Source of the DNA: Salinarchaeum sp. Harcht-Bsk1
Lineage (GTDB): Archaea; Halobacteriota; Halobacteria; Halobacteriales; Salinarchaeaceae
Length of the DNA: 64,000 nt
Direction: 5' to 3'
Assembly (NCBI RefSeq): GCF_000403645.1
Contig: NC_021313.1
Span: forward strand, 1,116,001 to 1,180,000
Part shown: positions 63,656 to 64,000 of the stretch, piece by piece
Layout of the letters: each line of letters begins with the position of its first letter
Position numbering within the stretch: the first letter of the stretch is position 1
Position numbers and translations under genes: made by a program
Notes under the pieces: model-generated
Told to the model about the DNA's origin: nothing
The model's database searches: none
Seen by the model: the letters and a program-made list of their open reading frames with translations, nothing else

Positions 63656-63823
63656 TCACCGCATGTCTTCGAGGTCCGGCGCCTCCTCTGCGTCGATGGA
63701 TACCCAGGCCTCCTCTGTTGCGATGTCCGCTATGACGTAGGATTCGCGGTCGTCGGCGTCGTCCAGCGACCCGATCACCTCTCGGTCGGGGCCGTCGTCA
63801 GCGTGGCCTGGTGCGACTGCCAT
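63656..63823 (-). CDS. DUF7556-like small protein
   Basis: A 55-residue acidic protein: AVAPGHADDGPDREVIGSLD, then DRESYVIADIATEEAWVSI and DAEEAPDLEDMR. The YVIADIxxEEAWVSI core is the haloarchaeal DUF7556 type. Function is unknown. ATG 63823 is chosen, with a TATA box at 63848-63856 about 27 bases upstream; the frame further up lacks family character. A gap of 276 bases with no gene separates it from eL39. Confidence 0.65.
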   Translation of the reverse strand: MAVAPGHADDGPDREVIGSLDDADDRESYVIADIATEEAWVSIDAEEAPDLEDMR

Positions 63824-63847
63824 GTGAGTACCTACCGAACGGTAACT

Positions 63848-63856
63848 GATAAACGC
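63848..63856 (-). promoter_or_regulatory. TATA box of DUF7556-like gene
   Basis: The minus strand reads GCGTTTATC, about 27 bases upstream of ATG 63823. Confidence 0.4.
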
Positions 63857-63947
63857 TCCGGATCGGAGTGGCCCCTCGATCATTGGAGTACGATCGTCCT
63901 ATATTCGACAATATAGCTAAACATTCCGTCACTTGCACCGATTACAC

Positions 63948-63997
63948 CTATATATTGACCACTTTTCCCGGCGGAGTAAGACATGAACAATCGTTAG
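63948..63997 (+). promoter_or_regulatory. TATA box, ribosome site and four-codon ORF at window end
   Basis: CTATATATT at 63948-63956 is a strong TATA box. GGCGGAG at 63970-63976 could be a ribosome-binding site before ATG 63983, but the frame ends after four codons (MNNR, TAG 63995-63997). The plus-strand transcript probably continues beyond the window, perhaps with a leader ORF. Confidence 0.35.
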
Positions 63998-64000
63998 GTC

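Overview
The window is chromosomal DNA from a halophilic archaeon (class Halobacteria). The evidence is high GC, very acidic predicted proteins, Tat (twin-arginine) signals on nearly all exported proteins, TATA-box promoters in front of leaderless genes, an archaeal 16S-tRNA-Ala(UGC)-23S-5S operon flanked by bulge-helix-bulge processing stems, and hallmark genes such as aglJ/aglF, MC1, paired TatC proteins, aIF6, eL31 and eL39. The genus cannot be fixed from the sequence alone.

Layout. Positions 369-5493 hold a ribbon-helix-helix regulator, N-glycosylation genes aglJ and aglF, hisD, a PHP-family protein and a DJ-1/PfpI protein. Positions 5782-13986 hold two SDR oxidoreductases, a MazG-like protein, a Tat-exported multicopper oxidase, an AMP-forming acyl-CoA synthetase and nicotinate phosphoribosyltransferase. 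Positions 14072-17573 hold a GH5-like lipoprotein and an ABC-2 export pair. Positions 17656-24594 hold a potassium/osmotic cluster: a six-gene minus-strand run (zinc-ribbon protein, UspA, APC transporter fused to Usp domains, TrkA, TrkH, 69-aa membrane protein) and, divergent from it, an Lrp-type regulator that carries the same RCK_C domain as TrkA.

Positions 24770-36849 are more accessory: a CopB-type P-ATPase, a frameshifted small membrane gene, a DHFR/RibD-like protein, a cupredoxin-sugar dehydrogenase fusion, a VIT1 transporter, UspA, DsrE, a flavin disulfide reductase and a beta-propeller lipoprotein. Positions 36938-45663 hold a TauE/SafE permease, a probable polyhydroxyalkanoate degradation pair (3-hydroxybutyrate dehydrogenase plus patatin), a second flavin disulfide reductase and a three-gene ABC system whose first permease ends in a PrsW-like domain. 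Positions 46152-51810 are the rRNA operon (minus strand) with four tandem promoters and a hairpin-T terminator. Positions 52512-63823 are mostly housekeeping: MC1, an AbrB-like protein, pyrD, divergent tatCo/tatCt, rlmE-TRAM, and the eL39-eL31-aIF6 operon.

Non-obvious signals: an RCK_C-containing transcription factor facing the trk operon; short tandem repeats that abut or copy the stop codon at four gene ends; a triplicated helical module in the linker of the double TatC; an ABC permease-PrsW fusion; a near-perfect 22-bp palindrome just upstream of a TATA box beside the rRNA terminator; and a clear +1 frameshift in a small membrane gene.
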